Shown piece after piece: positions 42,981-47,370 of a stretch of DNA of 47,370 bases. Every line of letters begins with the position of its first letter. The first letter of the stretch is position 1. Below the pieces are notes generated by a model. It was given only the letters and a program-made list of their open reading frames with translations, was not told where the DNA came from and did no database searches. Source of the DNA: Bradyrhizobium sp. CSS354 (GTDB lineage Bacteria; Pseudomonadota; Alphaproteobacteria; Rhizobiales; Xanthobacteraceae); the NCBI RefSeq assembly GCF_029051725.1, contig NZ_JAACFU010000031.1, positions 1-47,370 on the forward strand. The letters run 5' to 3'. The translations under genes and the position numbers were made by a program.

Positions 42981-43607
42981 ATGGGGTCACAGAATGATAC
43001 GGCCACTGATTCGCGGCCGTCGGAATGGTACGAAAGCAACGCCGCTCCAACTGAAGAGCCCGATGTCGTCCGCTTGAACGCCGCCCGCGCCAGGGCGGCC
43101 GACGAAATGGCCGCCGCCGCCATCGCCCGCGAGCTCAACGGTCCGCTCACGGCGCTCCTGCTCTACATGGGCGAGATCAAGCATCACAGCGATCAGCTCG
43201 CGCCGGTGACGGGCGACCGTGCCTATTTGCAGCGGGTCGTGGAGAATGCGCTGGTGCAGACCGAGCGGGTTTGCGGCCTCGTCAAACAGCTTGCCGGTTC
43301 TCACACGGGTGGCTTGCCGATCGCGTCCAGGGCCGAGGACGCCGAATTGAAGCTCGCGCGCGCGCCACAGCCAAAGCGCGAGCCGAGCGCCGAAGTGCTC
43401 GGCCTGTCGGGCCAGAAGCGGCTGACCAAGCGCGAGCGCGAGGTGCTGAGGCTGATCAGCGAGGGTTATTCGAACAAGCAGGGTGCGCTTCGGATGCAGA
43501 TCAGCCCGCGCACCTTCGAGAGCCATCGCGCCGAGGCGATGCGGAAGCTCGGTGCGCGCAACACCGCGGACCTCGTCCGTGCGGCGCTGCTGCATTCGAT
43601 CGACTGA
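42981..43607 (+). CDS. LuxR-type regulator with histidine-kinase-like dimer domain lacking the histidine
   Basis: A 208-residue protein. Residues about 40-105 match the dimerisation helix of sensor kinases (MAAAAIARELNGPLTALLLYMGEIKHHS), but the phospho-acceptor position before E-L-N-x-P-L is Arg50 instead of His. Residues about 147-203 are a LuxR/GerE DNA-binding domain: LTKREREVLRLISEGYSNKQGALRMQISPRTFESHRAEAMRKLGARNTADLVRAAL. There is no receiver or kinase domain. It probably dimerises through the first helix pair, perhaps with a real sensor kinase, and binds DNA. The gene is free-standing. Confidence 0.85.
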   Translation: MGSQNDTATDSRPSEWYESNAAPTEEPDVVRLNAARARAADEMAAAAIARELNGPLTALLLYMGEIKHHSDQLAPVTGDRAYLQRVVENALVQTERVCGLVKQLAGSHTGGLPIASRAEDAELKLARAPQPKREPSAEVLGLSGQKRLTKREREVLRLISEGYSNKQGALRMQISPRTFESHRAEAMRKLGARNTADLVRAALLHSID

Positions 43608-43645
43608 AGGTTCTTGCGTCGGGCCGCCCGCCAGCTCGATCGCGC

Positions 43646-43894
43646 TCAGAAATAATCTTCGGCGAAAGGACGCGCGCGCGATGAGGGCCGCAGCGGCTTG
43701 AGCTCTTCCTTCGGCGCGTTGGGAATGATCGTGATGGTCCAGCGGGGCGGCATGCTCGATTCCTGCTCCAGCACCGAACGCACGAAGCCCGTCACCGTCT
43801 CCTCGCCAGCGGCCACCGTCGCCATCCGGCCGTTGAACTGTGCGATGCGGAAGCGGCGAACTTCTTTCTGGTCCGCGGTCTCGTAGGTGAACAT
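43646..43894 (-). CDS. Small conserved hypothetical protein, 82 residues
   Basis: A small protein predicted to be mostly beta strand (MFTYETADQKEVRRFRIAQFNGRMATVAAGEETVTGFVRSVLEQ, then RWTITIIPNAPK). AGGAGG lies about seven bases before the ATG, one of the best ribosome sites in the window. Function unknown. It is convergent with the LuxR gene 38 bases away. Confidence 0.65.
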   Translation of the reverse strand: MFTYETADQKEVRRFRIAQFNGRMATVAAGEETVTGFVRSVLEQESSMPPRWTITIIPNAPKEELKPLRPSSRARPFAEDYF

Positions 43895-43994
43895 GGAAAC
43901 CCTCCTGGTTTCCGGCGACTATCGCTGCCTATGATTAGCCATCTGTGAAAATCCCAAGCCGTAGAAGTACGGCGGGGATGCACGCGTGAGTGGC

Positions 43995-44048
43995 TAGAGC
44001 ATTTTCGCCTGAAGTGGATACCGGTTCGCGTGAAGAAAACGCGTCAAA
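43995..44048. repeat. Dispersed palindromic repeat typical of Bradyrhizobium
   Basis: The stretch starts TAGAGCATTTTCGCC, has the core GTGGATACCGGTTCGCGTGA, and ends in GAAAACGCGTC. Both ends are roughly complementary (GCATTTTC against GAAAACGC), so it can form a long imperfect hairpin around CCGG. I recall near-identical elements in many intergenic regions of Bradyrhizobium chromosomes. It lies between two minus-strand genes. Confidence 0.75.
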
Positions 44049-44055
44049 TAGGAAT

Positions 44056-44433
44056 CTAGCCCGACGGCTCCTGCGCGCGCGCGGCGGCATAGGCCGCGTC
44101 CATCAAGTCCAGGAGGTCGCGAAAGCCGGCGTCGCCGAGCCTCGCCGCGGTCGTCTCCAGCCGCAGCGCCAGCATCGCGAGTCTGACATAGCCGAACGTT
44201 CCGGCCGCGCTCTTCAGCGAATGCGCTTCGCGCGCGATCCTGCCATGGTGCTGCGCGAGCGAGAGCGTGCGGAACGATTGCAGACGCGCGCAGGTCTCGC
44301 TCCAGAACACGTCGCGCACTTCGCAAGCACCGTCCTCGCCGATCTCGCGCACCAGCGCCTGGTACGCGCCCGGCTCGCGCGCGGGCTCGGCATCAAGCGC
44401 TGTCTGCGCAGGCGCGACGGTGACTTCGAACAT
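44056..44433 (-). CDS. Hpt (histidine phosphotransfer) domain protein
   Basis: A 125-residue protein that consists mainly of one Hpt four-helix domain. The phospho-acceptor lies in REAHSLKSAAGTFGYVRLAMLALRLE, where the H-S-x-K-x-x-A-x-x-x-G pattern marks the active histidine. It should relay phosphate between a hybrid kinase and a response regulator. I chose the ATG at 44433; the frame is open to 44493. The frameshifted response regulator at 45864 is the nearest possible partner. Confidence 0.8.
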   Translation of the reverse strand: MFEVTVAPAQTALDAEPAREPGAYQALVREIGEDGACEVRDVFWSETCARLQSFRTLSLAQHHGRIAREAHSLKSAAGTFGYVRLAMLALRLETTAARLGDAGFRDLLDLMDAAYAAARAQEPSG

Positions 44434-44590
44434 GGTTTGGCCTGCCTTGATCACGGATCGTTTGCCGCCGGCCCATACAGGCGCGGGCGGCACGTCCGTG
44501 TCTACGGCATCTGGATTTCAGTTCCGGTAGCAGGACATTCCGTGTTTGCGGGCCGGAATTAGCCGCCGGTTTACCACGCCACAGCACCAG

Positions 44591-45298
44591 TCAGCGCGGG
44601 CCGAGCAGCCGGTCATACTGCGCCTTCACGGTGGCATAGCATTCGCACGCCGTCTGGCGCAGGCCGTCCAGGTTGAGGATCTGGATGTGTCCGCGGCTGT
44701 AGTTGATGAAATTCGCCTGCTGCAAGGTATTGGCGACCAGCGACACGCTGTTCCGCCGAGCGCCGATCATCTGCGCCATCGCTTCCTGGGTCAGCAGCAG
44801 CCGGTAGTCGCCGGAGAGGTCATGGGTGTGCAGCAGGCAGCGCGACAGCCGCGACTCCACCGGATGGGCGGCGTTGCAGCCCGCGGTCTGCTGCACCTGC
44901 GCGTAGACCGCCAGTCCGTGACGCGTGAGCAGCGTCCGCAGGGTACCGCTCTGGTCGGCCGCGATGCGCAGCCGGTCGAGGTCCATCATCGAGGCGGAGC
45001 CGGGAACCAGCACGATGGCCGTGTTCAGCGCGCAGGCATCGCCCATGGTCGAGAGCGTTCCGAGCAGGCTGTCGCGGCCGATCATGGCGACTTGCACGTG
45101 CTCGCCCCTGGCGAGTTCCACCACCAGCGAGATGACGCCGCGATGGGGAAAGTAGGCGCGCTTGAGCGTTTCGCCGGTCTCGACCAGCACCGCGTCATGC
45201 GGCAGATCGCACGTACGCAGGTGCGGGCGGATCAACTCATAATCGTCTGCCGACAGCGCGGACAGGAAACCGTTGGAGGAACGCACGATCGTTTCCAA
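44591..45298 (-). CDS. Crp/Fnr-family transcriptional regulator
   Basis: A 235-residue protein. Residues about 20-130 form a cyclic-nucleotide-binding-like jelly roll (ISLVVELARGEHVQVAMIGRDSLLGTLSTMGD). The C-terminus is a Crp-type helix-turn-helix (LLLTQEAMAQMIGARRNSVSLVANTLQQANFINYSRGHIQILNLDGL). There is no N-terminal cysteine cluster, so it is not an oxygen-sensing Fnr. Many relatives in rhizobia act in general stress or redox control. The 565-base gap upstream (45299-45863) contains a short palindrome, GACAAGTTGTC at 45400-45410, but no gene I can support. Confidence 0.88.
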   Translation of the reverse strand: METIVRSSNGFLSALSADDYELIRPHLRTCDLPHDAVLVETGETLKRAYFPHRGVISLVVELARGEHVQVAMIGRDSLLGTLSTMGDACALNTAIVLVPGSASMMDLDRLRIAADQSGTLRTLLTRHGLAVYAQVQQTAGCNAAHPVESRLSRCLLHTHDLSGDYRLLLTQEAMAQMIGARRNSVSLVANTLQQANFINYSRGHIQILNLDGLRQTACECYATVKAQYDRLLGPR

Positions 45299-45863
45299 AG
45301 TCGCCTCCCGTCTCCCGGACCAGCGGGCCGCAGCACCCGAAACTGCTTGCCGTCCGGGTAAGTTCCATCATGTTCCCCTCGGGATATATTGGCAATTGAG
45401 ACAAGTTGTCCGATCGCAGTCAGCGCCGCGGCACGTCGCTTCGCCAAGACAGATTCCCTGACCATTTCCAAGGTACCGAGCTGGTGTCCCAGCAGATCCA
45501 GATCGGTCGACTGGCATCGGCTCGGAGGGCGGTCGCGGTCATGGTTGATCCGCTGGGTTCCGAAGTGATCCGCGCCGCGTCCGATCGGTCATCCGGTTGT
45601 GCGGCAGCAAACTTCATTATAAAGGTTGTGTCGCCCGGCGTATACCCGTTGGGGCGCAGACAAGCTCGGCCATTTGCGGCGGAAATGAGAATGGCACGCT
45701 GATTGGCTCATGAGCCGGCGCGCCAGCCCTGCGAGCTTGTGCAGGTAAAAGCGGCAAGCGGGCCTTCATGACCGGAAGCACTGCATTCGCGCCGCGTCAG
45801 TCGCCTTCCCTGCTCCGCCAAGGACGTTCTCAATAGTCCACTTCTCGAGCAAAGGAGCATGGC

Positions 45864-46345
45864 GTGCGCCACGGTTCAATTATTGAATCGCCGATTCTGG
45901 AAGCTCAAGCTGGGACAGAAGGTCTGCGCCATATCCTCGTCGTCGACGACGACCCGATGGTCTGCATGGCCATCGAGATCTATCTCCAGCGCAACATTTT
46001 CGGGTGACGATCGCCGAAGGAGGGGAAGCCGGACTTCGCGCGCTCGAACACCAACAGTTCGACCTGATGATCATCGATATCTTCATGCCGCACATGCGCG
46101 GGTTCGAATCGGTCCGGATCTTCCACGAGCGGGCCCCGGCCGTTCCGCTGATCGCGATGTCCGGCTACGCGTTCGCAAATCTGAATTCGCCAGCTCCCGA
46201 TTTCCTCCGGATGGCGCTGGAGCTCGGTGCGGCGCGCTGTCTGCGCAAGCCGTTCACGCCGCACGCGCTGCTCGCCGCGATCAACGATTGCCTCGCGGAG
46301 CACAGTTCCCACCGCGACCTTGCCTCGGCCGCGCGCCTGGGTTAG
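45864..46345 (+). pseudogene. Response-regulator receiver protein split by a frameshift
   Basis: From the GTG at 45864 (AAAGGAG six bases upstream) the frame reads ...GLRHILVVDDDPMVCMAIEIYLQRN and then stops at 46005-46007. One frame over, from 46004, it continues VTIAEGGEAGLRALEHQQFDLMIIDIFMPHMRGFESVRIF, then AMSGYA and CLRKPFTP. Together these supply a full receiver: the acidic pair, the phospho-acceptor Asp, the Ser/Thr and the Lys. One base is missing around 45990-46000. A sequencing error, a pseudogene, or two coupled frames (GTGA overlap) are all possible. A complete version would be a stand-alone receiver of about 160 residues. Confidence 0.75.
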
Positions 46346-46771
46346 CGCCGGCACCGGCCGCAGTGGACGCGGGTAACCGTTCGTTTACCGCGAATGCGGG
46401 TCTTGCGTATCTCGGCAAAGCACCAAGCGAAAGTGGCGAGACCGCTCCGGATTGCAGGCGGCTCCATACAATTCCGCGAAGACCGCGCATATCGTTCTTT
46501 ACAAGCAGGGCTTTCCCGCGCGCCTGGTCCCGCTGTTATCGGCACGTTCACCTAACGCGTCTCGCCGTTGCGGCGTGGTGCTGGTTTTGCCGAAAAACGC
46601 TGTCGCATGCGGTCGAACGGCAAACTTGTCTTCAATATCCGTATTAGCACGGAGGATGAAATTAACGGGACCGTGAAAGGGGATGTCTAACGATCCAAGG
46701 CGGGGACTTCCGTTCATGCCAAGCGCGGCTCGGGCGTCGAGGTTCAGATCCAGGTCAGTAAGGCGTAGCTC
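46346..46771. other. 426-base leader before cheA with no supported gene
   Basis: Only short frames occur, one of 27 codons from the ATG at 46607. The frame just before cheA reads HAKRGSGVEVQIQVSKA up to a stop at 46760, which looks coding but lacks a start. It may be the remnant of a small gene. Confidence 0.35.
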
Positions 46772-47370
46772 ATGGATGATCTGTTGCGGGAGTTTTTGAC
46801 GGAAACCAGCGAGAGCCTGGACACCGTGGACAACCAGCTGGTGAAGTTCGAGCAGGAGCCGAACAACGCCAAGATCCTGGATAACATCTTCCGTCTGGTC
46901 CACACCATCAAGGGCACGTGCGGCTTCCTCGGATTGCCGCGGCTGGAAGCGCTGGCGCATGCCGGCGAGACGCTGATGGGCAAATTCCGTGACGGCATGC
47001 CGGTGACCGGGCAGGCGGTGACGGTGATCCTGTCGTCGATCGACCGCATCAAGGAAATTCTGGCCGGGCTGGAGGCGACCGAGGCCGAGCCCGAGGGCAC
47101 CGACCGCGATCTCATCGACAAGCTGGAAGCGATGGTCGAGCAGGGCATGGCCGCAATGGCCGCAGGTGCGGCCGCTGCTCCCGTGGCTGAAGCGCCGCCG
47201 CTGGTGCCGGACGCGCCTGTCGCCGTTGAAGCCGCGCCGACCCCCGGCGTGCTGGCCGACCAGAGCCTGGAGCGTCCGCTGCGTCCGGGCGAAGTCTCGC
47301 TCGACGAGCTCGAGCGCGCCTTCCGCGAGACCGCGATCGAAGTCCCGGCCCCGGTTGCCAAAGCTGAAGT
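46772..47370 (+). CDS. cheA: CheA chemotaxis histidine kinase, N-terminal part (cut by the window end)
   Basis: The first 199 codons of a gene that runs off the window. MDDLLREFLTETSESLDTVDNQLVKFEQEPNN starts the P1 Hpt domain, with the phospho-acceptor His44 in RLVHTIKGTCGFLGLPRLEALAHAGE. An alanine- and proline-rich linker follows from about residue 130, as in CheA between P1 and the next domain. CheA takes signals from methyl-accepting receptors and phosphorylates CheY and CheB. The kinase domain lies outside the window, so a CheA-like hybrid kinase is not excluded. Confidence 0.88.
   Translation, partial: MDDLLREFLTETSESLDTVDNQLVKFEQEPNNAKILDNIFRLVHTIKGTCGFLGLPRLEALAHAGETLMGKFRDGMPVTGQAVTVILSSIDRIKEILAGLEATEAEPEGTDRDLIDKLEAMVEQGMAAMAAGAAAAPVAEAPPLVPDAPVAVEAAPTPGVLADQSLERPLRPGEVSLDELERAFRETAIEVPAPVAKAE

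Noticed and set aside
46607..46690. 27-codon frame before cheA
   Set aside because: Possible small gene or remnant, but without ribosome site or known match.
1..47370. tRNA genes or attachment-site repeats that would bound an island
   Set aside because: No GGTTCGA-type arm in a proper tRNA context and no long flanking direct repeat was seen by eye; a tRNAscan run would settle it.

Overview
The window looks like a GC-rich alphaproteobacterial chromosome, most likely Bradyrhizobium or a close relative. The right third holds the two-component, chemotaxis and LysR-type genes usual for that group. It also carries the palindromic dispersed repeat with the core GTGGATACCGGTTCGCGTGA at 43995-44048, which I know from Bradyrhizobium genomes. 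Two GTTC-N7-GTTC boxes, the alphaproteobacterial LexA operator form, lie in front of gene blocks. No tRNA, rRNA, CRISPR array or intact integrase was found. The genus is an inference.

Bases 1-5834 hold a very GC-rich minus-strand operon reading leftward from about 5363. In order it encodes two tandemly duplicated zinc-ribbon proteins, a protein with a possible TnsA-like fold, a full FtsH-like AAA+ zinc protease, two tandemly duplicated helix-turn-helix proteins and an unknown protein. Divergent from it is a small ribbon-helix-helix protein. The shared promoter region holds a perfect LexA box and two perfect palindromes, so the operon is probably SOS-controlled.

Bases 6131-20461 form one tightly packed plus-strand operon that looks like an anti-phage island. 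It encodes a cytosine-5 DNA methyltransferase, a 1361-residue P-loop protein, a 289-residue unknown protein, a 1869-residue DEAD/DEAH helicase with a DUF1998 end, a PD-(D/E)XK nuclease with a probable iron-sulfur cluster, a Vsr mismatch endonuclease and a DUF5677-like protein. The methylase plus giant DUF1998 helicase resembles Druantia type II (DruM-DruF-DruG-DruE). The nuclease, Vsr and seventh gene are not part of the described core, so this is either an extended Druantia or a related unnamed system.

Bases 20462-32500 are accessory DNA: a possible integrase fragment, a second LexA box in front of two zinc-ribbon genes, a secreted Sel1-repeat protein, an SRAP abasic-site protein, an AlbA_2 protein, Ku, a DEDDh exonuclease, several small unknown genes, an Abi_C protein and a DUF2235 lipase-like protein. 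DNA repair is the recurring theme.

Bases 32933-47370 look like core chromosome. First comes a catabolic and transport block: LysR regulator, FAD monooxygenase, Bug/TctC binding protein, EamA exporter, second LysR regulator and a flavodoxin-fold oxidoreductase. A signalling block follows: EAL protein, unknown protein, LuxR protein with a histidine-kinase-like domain lacking its histidine, Hpt protein, Crp/Fnr regulator, a frameshifted response regulator and the start of cheA, cut by the window edge.
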